A DNA stretch of 64,000 nt from Variovorax paradoxus (GTDB taxonomy: Bacteria; Pseudomonadota; Gammaproteobacteria; Burkholderiales; Burkholderiaceae_C): contig NZ_JAUSXG010000001.1 in assembly GCF_030815855.1 (NCBI RefSeq), positions 4,030,001 to 4,094,000 on the forward strand, in the 5' to 3' direction. A model generated the notes under the pieces. It ran no database searches. It was not told where the DNA came from and worked only from the letters and a program-made list of their open reading frames with translations. Made by a program: the position numbers and the translations under genes. Positions 44,285 to 54,181 of this stretch are shown piece after piece. The number at the start of each line of letters is the position of its first letter. Positions within the stretch are counted from its first letter, which is position 1.

Positions 44285-47200
44285 ATGCCATCGCCTGAAC
44301 TCACCGGCGGCGCCGGATTTACCTTTGAGGATGCCGCCGCGGCCTGCTACCTCGCGGCCCTCGTCGGCGGCACCACCGCGCCGGGCCTGGATGCACGTGT
44401 GGTGCAGCGCGTCGCGCAGCAGCAGGCGGGTGCCGGGGAGCCCCTCGACGATGTGATCGTCGATGCCCTCGCGCCGGCCGACAACTCCCTGATGCGCCTG
44501 TCGCTCCAGATCAAGCGATCGTTGACGGTTTCAGACGCGGCCAGCAACACCGACTTCCGCGAGGTGATCCAGCGCAGTTGGCAGACGTTGCAGAAGACTG
44601 ATTTTCGCGAGCAAGTCGACCGGGTGGGTGCGGCCGTGGGAAACATCTCCGATGACGCGCACCGCAATTTCACCACCGTGTGCGAGTGGGCACGCGCGTC
44701 CGAGTCACCGGCTTCCTTCTTCCAGCGATTCGGCTGCGGCGGCGGCGCGTCGCAGGCGCACCAGGCGGTCGTCGACGCCGTGCGTACTTGCGCGCTGGGC
44801 GACGCCGGCCCGCTGGCGGACGAAGCCCTGCATAGGCTACTTTCGCACCTGGTCCTTATCAAGTTCGATCTGTTGCACGAGGGCTCGACCACGGAGGCGT
44901 CCGTCCTCACCGGCTTGCAGCGCGCGCTGGCGGCTGTGCAGCAGGGACGGGCGCAGGATCTGTGGATCCACCTGCGGCAACTCGCGCGTGATGGCGCGGG
45001 CCGCAGGGAAGAGTTCAGCCGCGCCTCCGTGCTGCGGCGCCTGCCCAGCGGCTACCGTTTCGCCGGCGTCCCGGCCCTGGTCGGCGACTTGCAGGTCTTG
45101 CGCGAGAGCAGCCGCCACTGGCTGGCGCAGCAGGCTCACGACATCGGCGGCGCGCACGTTGATCGGACCGATCTTCGGGCGGCCTTGGCGGCCGAAATGG
45201 GACGGCACCGACTGACGCTGATCAAGGGTTTGCCGGGCACCGGCAAGACGGTCCTGTTGCGCGACCTGTTGGCGCGGTGCTCCATCGATGGAACCACCCT
45301 GTTGCTCACGGCGAACCGGCTTTCCGGTCGCAGCTGGGCCGAAAACGCGGTCGCGATGGGACTGTCCATCGTCGCCATCGAGCCGCTGCTGGTCGAAGTC
45401 GCGGCAACCGGCCACGCGGTGCTGTTCATCGACGGCCTGGACCGCATCGCGCCGGAGCAGCGGGCGGTCGTCACCGACCTTCTGGGCCAGATCCTGGCCA
45501 GCCCGGCGCTTGCCGAGTGGCGAATCGTCGCGACGGCGCGGGACGCGGGCATCGAGCCGCTGCGCAACTGGGTGCCCCCGGCGCTGATCTCGGGCAGCGG
45601 TGTCGGGTACGTCGATGTGCAGGATTTGTCGGACGACGAGGCGGCGGGTCTTGTCGCGAACCTGCCCGCATTGCGCCCGCTCTTGATCGGGGGCGACGAC
45701 AGGGTTCGGGCGCTCGCGCGCCGTCCGTTCTTCGCTTCGGTTCTGGCCCGAGGCTTCACAAGCGCGGCCTACCCTGTAGGCTTCGTGCCACGTTCCGAGC
45801 TCGACCTGATCAACGCATGGTGGGCACGTGGCGGTTACGACGCGCATGACGCGCAGGTTCTGGCGCGGCAGCAGGCCTTGATCGAACTCGCGCAACGCAG
45901 TGCGCCAGATCTCGGCCGGGACATTCGGATTCGTGCCCTTTCACCGGCCACGCAGGCCGTCCTTCCGGCGCTGCAGCTGGATGGGTTGGTGCAGCAAGTC
46001 CGGCCCGGCCTCACGGCGCAGTTCGCGCATGACATCTTTTTCGAATGGGCGCTTTTGCACCTGCTGCTGGACGAAGGTGAGGACTGGATCTCCGTCTTGA
46101 CGGCCGCCGGTGAGCCGCCCGCGCTGGCGCGAACGGTGGAACTGCTGTCGCAGAACATGTACGGCGACCCGGCGGCGTGGGGGCGGCACCTGCAAGCGCT
46201 CGAGGCGCCCACCTTGCGACCGCAATGGTTGCGGGCATGGCTCATCGCACCGGTGTTTTCGCCTGACTTCAACGAGCACGCGCAATCCTTCACCACGACG
46301 CTCTCGGCGCAAGAGCACCGGCTGCTGCGCAAGCTGCTGGTATGGATGCGGGCCGAGAAGACGACCCCGAATCCGCTCGTGCTGTCGGGTCAGATGGGCG
46401 GCGAGAACCTGACCCCGACCGATCGCCTTCGGATCGCTGACATGCTCGGGTGGCCATCGGACTTCGGTGCCTGGGCCCGCTTGCTGACCTGGGCGCTCGA
46501 CCATGTCGCCGAAATGCCGGACGCCTGCCTGCCGGATCTGGTGGCACTGTTCATGACGTGGCAGGTGCCGCTGATGGACCTCCCGCACCCGATCTCGCGG
46601 CGGATCGTGGACCAGTGCGCTGTCTGGTTGCACGCGATCGAGGATGTTCGCGCATCCCCGCGGTGGTACTCGGCGGACGAAGAGGGACCCGAAGCGCCGG
46701 CCGTGCGTGCCCCCTCGGGCCTCGATTCGGAACTGCGGTCTCTCGTGCTGCGCGCGGCGCGCTGTTTTCCCGAAGTGGTTCGCGCCTACTTGCTCAAGAT
46801 CGAGCCGATCGAGCGGTTCACGGAGTCTTCGTTCCAACAGGTGATGTCGCACGCGTCACTGCTCGCGCTGACTCATCCGGAACTTCTGGCGCAGGTCGCT
46901 CGCAGGAGTTTCCTGAACGAGCTGCCGGATGACCAGGAGGCCAGGGAGCGACGAGAGTCGAGGGATCGCGCGACCCGCATCGCCGCCATCCGGGCCAAGC
47001 CGGAGGCGGAGCGGACCCGCAACGAACAACGCGCGCTCGACCACTTGCCGATGTCGCTCATGTCGGGCCGGTCATTTTCGAATCATGATTGGGACCGGCT
47101 ATCGATCGGCGGCGACCTGCAAGGGTACTTTCCGGCATCGCCGCTGCGCGAGCCGTTCCACGCGCTGTTGACGCACGCACCGGTTGTCGGGCGCGCCCTG

Positions 47201-49669
47201 GTGCGAGACTTGGCGAACCAGGCGGCGTTGGCCTGGCGCCAGCTACACCGGCAGAGCGGGCGCGGCGGCACGCCTGCCCCGCTCGTGCTGGCATTTCCGT
47301 GGGGTCGCCAGGAGTTTTGGGGTGGGGCTCACCACTACATGTGGGCGCGTGGCCATGGGGGGCCCAATGCGGTTCAGTGCGCAACGATGGCCTTGGAACG
47401 TTGGGCACTTGGGCAGCTATCGTCGGGCCGGCCCGCCACCGAGATCTTGCGAGAGGTGGTCGAGGGTCACTCGAGTGTCGCTGTGTTGAGTGTGGCGGTG
47501 CTCGTCGCCTTGCGATCGAAGGAGGTCTCTATCGTGAGCCTACCGCTGGTGGCCAGCCACCGGCTGTGGCGTCTGGACGTGGAGCGCAGTCGGCAGGAGC
47601 GACAGCTACGCTCGGCCGGTCTCATCGGCTTCGATAGCGACGACATGCACCGCAAGGCGGTCGTCGAGGCGGGCAACTTGCCGGAGCGAGGCATGGACAT
47701 CCGCTGGCTTGCGCAACTCTTTGCGCTGGGGCCGGACACGGCGCTGCGCGGGGCATTGCGGGCCGCCCTGGATCGTTTCCCTGTCGAACTGGAGCTGGAG
47801 TACGAAGAGCAAGCGCAAAGCGAAGAACTTTTGGCCGAGCTGCGCCGCGATGCGGAGTTGTGGGCCGAGTTCGGCCGCGAGGAAAACTACGTCACCGTCC
47901 CAATCGTCGGCCGGGACGATGTGGTCGGCATCGAGTTGCGCAGCGCCCGGCATTCCTCTCCGGACATCCTGGCGGCCCGGCAGCACTACGAAGAGGTCTC
48001 CCGTGAGTCGCAGCTGTGGTTGTGGGTGGAGAAGTGTTTCGAATCGGACGCGTTGGCGCCGGGTTTGTCGATCACCGAAGCCGTTGAGCGCGGGACGGCG
48101 ATGGCCACGGCGGTCGCCGCGGGAACGGCGGCGTCGCTGATGCCGGACCATGCGGTGGCGCATGGTTGCATCGCCGGCACGGCGGCGGTCGTGATGTGCT
48201 TCGACGGGCCGGCTGAACACATCGACTGGGCCCGCGCCACGCTAGAGGGCTATCGCGACCAAGTGGAGCCGCCCCGGGACGACATCTTCGCCAGGTCCCG
48301 GATTCCCTGGCACCCGAAGATGTTTGTGGCCAGGGCCCTGGCGGCCGTCCTCCGAAGCGGCAAGGCGCACGCAGCTGATCGCGAGGCGCTCTACCGGTTG
48401 GTGACGCACCCTCTCGAGGTGGTCGCGCTGACGGCGCTCGATGGAATTGCCAGTTGCTGGGCGCATGATCCGCATTTCGCCTGGTGCGGCTTCAACCTCG
48501 GGCTTCGCCTTGCGCGATACCGAAGCGCGCCCGGCGATCACGGGCTTAATGCACCGACCCGCGCTCGATTGGAAGAGGAGCGCAGGATGCTTGCCTTGTC
48601 CGAGGCGATGGACGACCTGGTATCCACCGAGGGTTTTCCGTCGTGGGTGCGGCCCCTGCCGTCCTGGACGCAGGCCCCGCGGGAGGCTGGGAACGTGCGC
48701 CGGCACCAGGAAGAGGATGGATGGCGCCGGTCGGACGATATCTGGCTCAGTGATTTTGCGTCGGAGGTGTTGAAGCGGGTCCCGGTGGCGGCTGTCATGC
48801 AGAGTCCGGCGAGGGATCGCTACGTCGAATCCTTGGAGGGGTTCGTCGATTGGACCCTGGACACCATCAACCCTGCGTGGCGCACGGAACAGCGCCGCGG
48901 CAGGGGACGCGACGGTTCGGACCAGTTTCAGTGGCAGCGCCAGTTGGGCCGGTTGTTGGCAGGCGTCGCAGAGCAGCTTCCTGCCGCAGAGTTTCGCGCC
49001 ACGTTACTCACGGCCATCCTGGATCAGCCCGACGGGACAGCGATGCGTATGCTCGCCCCGTTCACCAGCGCCCTTGCCGCCTCTGCCATCTTAGATGCGC
49101 CTCGTATGGATCCAGGCGTGCTGGGCATCCTGGACACAGTTCTTGTCCGGGTGCTGGAGCACCGCGACTTCCGCCGGTCCGGGTACGGCGACGGAATCAT
49201 CAGTGGCTTCGACATGCCCGGATTGATCAAGGTATTGCTGTGTGTGGCCATCGACGGCGCGAACGGGGCCACCCGGTTCGCCAACGGGCGGTGGGATGAC
49301 CTGCCGCAAGTGCTGCCGCTGGTGGACAAACTTTTCCGGAAAGGTGGCTGGATACCGTACGTGGCGACCCAGTTCATGACCCTGTGCGAGCGCGCTGGCG
49401 CAGCGTACCCGGCAGAGGCCTTTGCCGACCAGATCCTCGCGCAACTGGTGGATGGGCGCCTGCCCGAGGGGTGGCGAGGCACCGGCATTCCGGCCGCGGT
49501 GGCGGCACTCGTGCAGGCCCATGCGGACCGCCGGCAGCCCTTGCCTGCGGAACTGGCGAGAAAGCTACTGCATGTCCTGGATGCTTTGGTAGATCTCGGC
49601 GACCGTCGCAGCGCTGCGCTGCAGCAGATGGAAGCCTTCCGCGGCGTGCGCCTGCCCCCGCGCGAATGA
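44285..49669 (+). CDS. nuclease-STAND NTPase, 1794 aa (Avs-like defence protein candidate)
   Basis: Three parts can be seen. Residues 10-110: PD-(D/E)xK-like nuclease, GFTFEDAAAACYLAAL (Glu15), LDDVIVD (Asp55/56) and LSLQIKRSL (Gln75, Lys77), the pattern of the Mrr/Cap4-type dsDNA nucleases. Residues 305-460: STAND/AAA-like P-loop with Walker A GLPGTGKT (315-322), Walker B AVLFIDGLDRI (378-388) and WRIVATARD sensor. Residues 500-1794: long alpha-helical region without known repeats. This order and size are those of Avs (antiviral STAND) proteins that sense a phage protein and degrade DNA, but the sensor part is not one I recognise. It is tightly linked to the PIN gene. Confidence 0.75.
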   Translation: MPSPELTGGAGFTFEDAAAACYLAALVGGTTAPGLDARVVQRVAQQQAGAGEPLDDVIVDALAPADNSLMRLSLQIKRSLTVSDAASNTDFREVIQRSWQTLQKTDFREQVDRVGAAVGNISDDAHRNFTTVCEWARASESPASFFQRFGCGGGASQAHQAVVDAVRTCALGDAGPLADEALHRLLSHLVLIKFDLLHEGSTTEASVLTGLQRALAAVQQGRAQDLWIHLRQLARDGAGRREEFSRASVLRRLPSGYRFAGVPALVGDLQVLRESSRHWLAQQAHDIGGAHVDRTDLRAALAAEMGRHRLTLIKGLPGTGKTVLLRDLLARCSIDGTTLLLTANRLSGRSWAENAVAMGLSIVAIEPLLVEVAATGHAVLFIDGLDRIAPEQRAVVTDLLGQILASPALAEWRIVATARDAGIEPLRNWVPPALISGSGVGYVDVQDLSDDEAAGLVANLPALRPLLIGGDDRVRALARRPFFASVLARGFTSAAYPVGFVPRSELDLINAWWARGGYDAHDAQVLARQQALIELAQRSAPDLGRDIRIRALSPATQAVLPALQLDGLVQQVRPGLTAQFAHDIFFEWALLHLLLDEGEDWISVLTAAGEPPALARTVELLSQNMYGDPAAWGRHLQALEAPTLRPQWLRAWLIAPVFSPDFNEHAQSFTTTLSAQEHRLLRKLLVWMRAEKTTPNPLVLSGQMGGENLTPTDRLRIADMLGWPSDFGAWARLLTWALDHVAEMPDACLPDLVALFMTWQVPLMDLPHPISRRIVDQCAVWLHAIEDVRASPRWYSADEEGPEAPAVRAPSGLDSELRSLVLRAARCFPEVVRAYLLKIEPIERFTESSFQQVMSHASLLALTHPELLAQVARRSFLNELPDDQEARERRESRDRATRIAAIRAKPEAERTRNEQRALDHLPMSLMSGRSFSNHDWDRLSIGGDLQGYFPASPLREPFHALLTHAPVVGRALVRDLANQAALAWRQLHRQSGRGGTPAPLVLAFPWGRQEFWGGAHHYMWARGHGGPNAVQCATMALERWALGQLSSGRPATEILREVVEGHSSVAVLSVAVLVALRSKEVSIVSLPLVASHRLWRLDVERSRQERQLRSAGLIGFDSDDMHRKAVVEAGNLPERGMDIRWLAQLFALGPDTALRGALRAALDRFPVELELEYEEQAQSEELLAELRRDAELWAEFGREENYVTVPIVGRDDVVGIELRSARHSSPDILAARQHYEEVSRESQLWLWVEKCFESDALAPGLSITEAVERGTAMATAVAAGTAASLMPDHAVAHGCIAGTAAVVMCFDGPAEHIDWARATLEGYRDQVEPPRDDIFARSRIPWHPKMFVARALAAVLRSGKAHAADREALYRLVTHPLEVVALTALDGIASCWAHDPHFAWCGFNLGLRLARYRSAPGDHGLNAPTRARLEEERRMLALSEAMDDLVSTEGFPSWVRPLPSWTQAPREAGNVRRHQEEDGWRRSDDIWLSDFASEVLKRVPVAAVMQSPARDRYVESLEGFVDWTLDTINPAWRTEQRRGRGRDGSDQFQWQRQLGRLLAGVAEQLPAAEFRATLLTAILDQPDGTAMRMLAPFTSALAASAILDAPRMDPGVLGILDTVLVRVLEHRDFRRSGYGDGIISGFDMPGLIKVLLCVAIDGANGATRFANGRWDDLPQVLPLVDKLFRKGGWIPYVATQFMTLCERAGAAYPAEAFADQILAQLVDGRLPEGWRGTGIPAAVAALVQAHADRRQPLPAELARKLLHVLDALVDLGDRRSAALQQMEAFRGVRLPPRE

Positions 49670-49860
49670 GTTAGAGGATGAGCCGGCTACCCCCTAATGG
49701 GTTACGCGGGTCGGCACAGTTGCTAATAGAGTATTGCATCCGACCATACGAGCTCTGAGACTTCCCGCCAGAATAATGGAAGAGCGAGTCGGCGCCGTCG
49801 TCCCCTGAATGCTGCTACGGAGCTAGCCCGCCGCATACATACTAAGTCAGGAGCGTTTCC

Positions 49861-52800
49861 GTGCCCGAGCTCGAACTCACAGGTGAACACGTCGCCCAGC
49901 TTGGCGACGAGGACCTTAGGCTGCTTGTAGTAAAGCTTTGCGAGGCAGAGCTACGTCGTACCGGCCGACCTTCTTCAGTCGTGCTGTCAGGCGGCAATCA
50001 GACCGCCCCGGATGGGGGAGTGGATGTTCGCATCCAATTCGAGGCCGGAGGCAACACTTTTGACACCAGAATCGCAGTCGCCGGGTTTGACGCCGAGGCC
50101 GTGAGCACCACTGAGTCCCTGGTTGCCAGCGCAGCGGATGGCTCTAAGACCACGACTCTCGGGCTTGATTTTGTTCCTCGTGCAGATACTGGCTTCCAGG
50201 TGAAGTGCGAGAACATGCCAGCGGGTGGAATCGCCGACGAGATGCGCCCAAAGGGCGTGCTGCGGGACTCCATCAAGGAGCTCATTGCCCGCAAGGGGGC
50301 GTATGTCATCGTGAGCTCAAAGGGGACAGTAGCCGATACGTTCCTTGCAAAGCGCCTCGAGGCGATGCGCGACGCCGTGGCCGACCAGCCTGACCATGCC
50401 CAGTTGAAAGTTGACTTCTACGACCGAGAGCGCTTAGCCCGGTGGGTGCGACAGTACCCAGGCGTCGAGATGTGGCTGCGCGGGCGGGTGAACGCGCGCC
50501 TGCAGGGCTGGCAAGGTTATGGGGCCTGGGCCGGCCCGGAAGGCGTTGCCTACCTGCTTGACGATACGGCCAGGCTCGTGGAACGTACGGGAGGCAGCGC
50601 GGCGACAGCGCTACCAGTCGCTGAAGGTTTAGGCAGGCTTCGCGCGGCCTTGAGCAAACCCGGTCACGTACTTCGCATCGTCGGGCTGTCCGGCACGGGG
50701 AAGACTCGTCTCGTGCAAGCGCTCTTTGAGGATGGTGTCGGAAGCGGCAAGCCGCTTGACGAGGCATCCGTGCTCTACACCGACTTGGGGAACGATCCTG
50801 AGCCAAGTGCCCGAGAAATGCTTTTGCGTCTGGGTGCTCTGGAACAGCGCGCCATCGTCGTTGTCGACAACTGCAATCCGAAGACGCACCGGACGCTGGC
50901 CGATGTCGTCAGTCTGAACAAAGCGCACCTGAGTCTTCTCACGGTCGAGTACGACGTCACGGATGACGACGCCCCTGACGCGACAGACGTGTACGAGCTC
51001 GCGCCGGCGTCGGACAAGGTACTTGAGGAAATCCTAGAGCGCTTGGTACCTCACGTCTCAGGGCCTGACCGCCAACGCATCACAGAGTTCTCTGGCGGTA
51101 ACGCACGCATCGCGCTGGCCCTTGCCCGAACCGTTGCGAAGGGCGAGACCCTTGGGGTTCTGAATGACGCCGAACTGTTTCGCCGGCTCTTCCGGCAGGG
51201 GCAAGACGATGACCCGGAGTTGCTCAGGGCCGCTCAGGTCTGCTCGCTCGTCTATTCCTTCGATGGCGAGGACACCAGAAGCGATGCCGCAGAAATGAGG
51301 GCGCTTTCCCAGCTGGCTGAGATGACGCCAGCGGAGCTGTACAGGCACGTGAGCACTCTGAAGCGGCGAGACTTGGTGCAGTCTCGAAGCAAGTGGCGTG
51401 CAGTGTTGCCGCCGGCGCTGGCTAACCGCTTGGCCAAGTGGGCTCTCCAGGAAGTCCCAGCGTCCGACATCATCGACGCGTTTGAAGTCAGCGAGCGCCT
51501 TCTCATCTCGTTCAGTCGCCGCCTCGAGTATTTGCACGACAGCGAAGAAGCTTGCGCAATTGCCGGCCGCTGGATGGATGACGAGAAGTGGCTAGCCAAC
51601 CCCGCGCAACTAACCCAGTTCGGCCGCAAGCTGTTCATCAACCTCGCTCCACTGGTACCGGACAAGGTTCTTGCGTCCTTGGAGCGCACATTGGATAAAG
51701 GCAGTTCCGACTTCGTGCTACGGCATAAGGACTCGGTGCACGAATGGAGCACGCTCTTGCGGCACCTGGCCTACCAGCCAGAGTCTTTTGATAAGGCCGC
51801 GACTCTGCTCCTTGCCCTTGCGCAGCATGAGGAAGGCAATGCAGTCGACTGCCGCGGCGCCTGGAAAGAAATGTTCCGCATCGGGCTCTCGGGGACGTTG
51901 GCCCCTCCAGGGCAGCGTGTTCGGCTGTTGGAGCGCCTGCTGGCCGCAAGCACCGGTATGCGGCGTGAGCTGACGTGGGCGGCAGTCGACGCTATGCTCG
52001 ACGTCAATCACATCAATTCCTCGCACGATTTCTCGTTCGGGGCGCGGTCCCACGGGTTCGGCTGGGAGCCCTCATCGAACGCCGACATCGTGGCATGGTT
52101 TGAGAGCGCGTTCTCGCTGATTCGCCGCGTTGCAGCTCAAGGAACTGACGGTCTGCAGATGGCACGGCAGACCGTCGCGGCTCACTTTCGCGAGGTATGG
52201 GCCTTCGGCTTGAACGCCCAATTCGCGGCTTTGGTGGTCGAGCTAACTGGTACGGACGGTTGGCCCGCGGGATGGGTGGCGGCGAGGAGCGCCATGCGGT
52301 TCGATAGTGACGGGATGTCGCCCGAATCGCTGAAAGCATTGAGAGAGCTAGACCCGGCACTTGCACCGAAAGGGCTGGTGCAAGAGGTCCGAACGTACAC
52401 CTTGGGCCACGCAGGGGGCCTGCTGGACGTAGCCGATGCCGTGGACGAGTCGGACGAGGCTGAGGAGAAGAACCCAGTCGGCTCATGGGAGCGGGTGAAC
52501 GACAGGGTCGTCGACCTGGGTACCGCTCTTGCTGCCGACGACGTCGTTTTGCAACAGGTGCTGCCAGACCTTTTCTCTGATGAGAATGGCCGACAGCATC
52601 TCTTGGGACAAGGGCTGGGCAGAGGAACGCCTGACGTGCAACGTCACTGGAAGCTTCTTCATGAAGCCTTCGTGCAGGCACCCAGCGAGCCGAACATTGC
52701 CGTGCTGGCTGGCTTCGTCCACGGCTTGCGCACAAGAGACCTCGAAGGCGCCGTCGCAATCCTGGACGGCATCGCAGGCGACACAAAGCTCGACGTGCAT

Positions 52801-53790
52801 TACCCGGCCGTGCTCGGCGTGCCTCAGAACGACGCGGACGGGGACCGGCTAATTGCCTCCATGAAGCGCGCGGTATCTAGGCCTCACAGGTATCTCTTGC
52901 GCACACAGCGCGGAACGGACGGAGGTCTGTCAGTGGCGAAGTTCTGCCAGGCTATGGAAGTTCTCTCTCAGATGGAGAATGGCCTCCTCCCCGCCATCGA
53001 TGAACTAGGCACCGATTTGCATCAATGGAAGGCTCGCAAGGCGGCCGTTCCCGCTGAACTGGTGCTGATGGCTCGCCATCTGCTCGCGCGCTTCACCTTC
53101 GACGCCCGCACGCCCAACGTCGCTTGGCGCGTCAATGAGTTGGCCAAGCTCGCCTTCTCGGGTCCGGAAGCAGCTGACTCGGCTGCGCAGTTCGCCGCCC
53201 GGTTTGCAGCCGCCCTGGAGGATTACCGCACTCACGGTGACGACTACGGCGACTTGGCCTGCACCCTCTTCAAGCTGCAGCCCTTGGTCGCGCTAGACGC
53301 ATTCCTGAGCAAGCCGAATCCCAAGCGTCATTTCGGGTTCCGCGCCCGATTTGTCGCACGCCACGGTCCTGTGGTGCAGTGTGCGCCTGAGGAAATTCTT
53401 ATTCAGTGGGTAAGCGCCGCACCTGACACCCGCGCTGCACTGGTGGCTCGGGAAATCAACATCTTTGCCACCAAGAGCACCGTGGAGGTCGTGTCGGCAC
53501 TGAGTAGCGACGAGAGCGCGGTGGGACTGAGCCCATTGGCGGCACGCCTTCTGGAACTCGCACCTGACAAAGCAGCCGTGCTTCAGGGCTTCAGTAAGCA
53601 TTTTCACCCGAGTCACTGGTCCGGCAGCCTTGCGCAGACCCTGGCGCCTCACTTGGCTCTCGCAGAGAGCCTCACGGGGCACGCCGATTTGGTCATCGCG
53701 ACTTGGGCTCAGGAAGCTCTGAAGGTCATGCAACGGCGTATCGAAGGGGATCGATCGATGGACGTCATTCGAGAGCAGTCGTTTGAGTAA
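49861..53790 (+). CDS. second nuclease-STAND NTPase, 1309 aa (Mrr-like N-terminus)
   Basis: Start is a GTG at 49861, with AGGAG 7 bp upstream. Residues 15-170: restriction-endonuclease-like (Mrr) domain with GGNQTAPDGGVDVRIQF (Asp51, Asp55) and GFQVKCENMP (Gln113, Lys115), followed by KGAYVIVSSKG. Residues 265-430: STAND NTPase with Walker A GLSGTGKT (275-282), Walker B AIVVVDN (331-337) and ITEFSGGNARIALALA (winged-helix linker GGN). Residues 450-1309: helical repeat-like sensor region. It shares architecture but little sequence with the 1794-aa neighbour and has lower GC at silent positions by eye, so it may have been gained separately. The 191-bp gap before it suggests its own promoter. 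Confidence 0.75.
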   Translation: MPELELTGEHVAQLGDEDLRLLVVKLCEAELRRTGRPSSVVLSGGNQTAPDGGVDVRIQFEAGGNTFDTRIAVAGFDAEAVSTTESLVASAADGSKTTTLGLDFVPRADTGFQVKCENMPAGGIADEMRPKGVLRDSIKELIARKGAYVIVSSKGTVADTFLAKRLEAMRDAVADQPDHAQLKVDFYDRERLARWVRQYPGVEMWLRGRVNARLQGWQGYGAWAGPEGVAYLLDDTARLVERTGGSAATALPVAEGLGRLRAALSKPGHVLRIVGLSGTGKTRLVQALFEDGVGSGKPLDEASVLYTDLGNDPEPSAREMLLRLGALEQRAIVVVDNCNPKTHRTLADVVSLNKAHLSLLTVEYDVTDDDAPDATDVYELAPASDKVLEEILERLVPHVSGPDRQRITEFSGGNARIALALARTVAKGETLGVLNDAELFRRLFRQGQDDDPELLRAAQVCSLVYSFDGEDTRSDAAEMRALSQLAEMTPAELYRHVSTLKRRDLVQSRSKWRAVLPPALANRLAKWALQEVPASDIIDAFEVSERLLISFSRRLEYLHDSEEACAIAGRWMDDEKWLANPAQLTQFGRKLFINLAPLVPDKVLASLERTLDKGSSDFVLRHKDSVHEWSTLLRHLAYQPESFDKAATLLLALAQHEEGNAVDCRGAWKEMFRIGLSGTLAPPGQRVRLLERLLAASTGMRRELTWAAVDAMLDVNHINSSHDFSFGARSHGFGWEPSSNADIVAWFESAFSLIRRVAAQGTDGLQMARQTVAAHFREVWAFGLNAQFAALVVELTGTDGWPAGWVAARSAMRFDSDGMSPESLKALRELDPALAPKGLVQEVRTYTLGHAGGLLDVADAVDESDEAEEKNPVGSWERVNDRVVDLGTALAADDVVLQQVLPDLFSDENGRQHLLGQGLGRGTPDVQRHWKLLHEAFVQAPSEPNIAVLAGFVHGLRTRDLEGAVAILDGIAGDTKLDVHYPAVLGVPQNDADGDRLIASMKRAVSRPHRYLLRTQRGTDGGLSVAKFCQAMEVLSQMENGLLPAIDELGTDLHQWKARKAAVPAELVLMARHLLARFTFDARTPNVAWRVNELAKLAFSGPEAADSAAQFAARFAAALEDYRTHGDDYGDLACTLFKLQPLVALDAFLSKPNPKRHFGFRARFVARHGPVVQCAPEEILIQWVSAAPDTRAALVAREINIFATKSTVEVVSALSSDESAVGLSPLAARLLELAPDKAAVLQGFSKHFHPSHWSGSLAQTLAPHLALAESLTGHADLVIATWAQEALKVMQRRIEGDRSMDVIREQSFE

Positions 53791-53811
53791 CTCAGTCGTT
53801 TGCTGCTCGGT

Positions 53812-53949
53812 GCTGCTATGCAGTCTGCTGGGGAACAGGAAGTTGTCAGACTTCAGGCCCGCAGCCTCTATCCATTTCTGAAGCGCGTCGCGTGTGGTGG
53901 CTGTGATCTCAAACTGGACAGGTCGCTGCGTCTTATGTTGCATGACCAC
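53812..53949 (-). pseudogene. tyrosine-type site-specific integrase fragment
   Basis: About 46 codons read VVMQHKTQRPVQFEITATTR and continue with DALQKWIEAAGLKSDNFLFPSR, which match the middle of short tyrosine recombinases (QRKTQRPVQFEIT...LFPSR). The N-terminal part is cut off by a stop a few codons upstream, and the catalytic HxxR...Y part is missing. It is a relic from an earlier element or the remains of an integrase once located here. Confidence 0.7.
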
Positions 53950-54181
53950 TGATCGAGAGCGGAAATTGAGGCCCTATTCTTCAGAGGCCGAAGGAATGTC
54001 GGCGGTAAGGCCCCGTACGCCAAGGAATCGTTTTGGCGGAGTCTGGGAGCTTTCCCCTTCAAAATTTCGTCCGGGTGAATTTCAGCGAACGGCCTGACAG
54101 TCCTGGGCCCGTTCATAAGTGTTCATGGCGTTCCGCAGCCGCCTCCAGCAGTGATACCCGCCCCAAAAAGCACGGTCGTGC

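Noticed and set aside
53293..53949. 218-aa open frame with integrase-like start
   Set aside because: Only the first 46 codons resemble an integrase; the remainder is antisense to the STAND gene, so it was listed as a fragment only.
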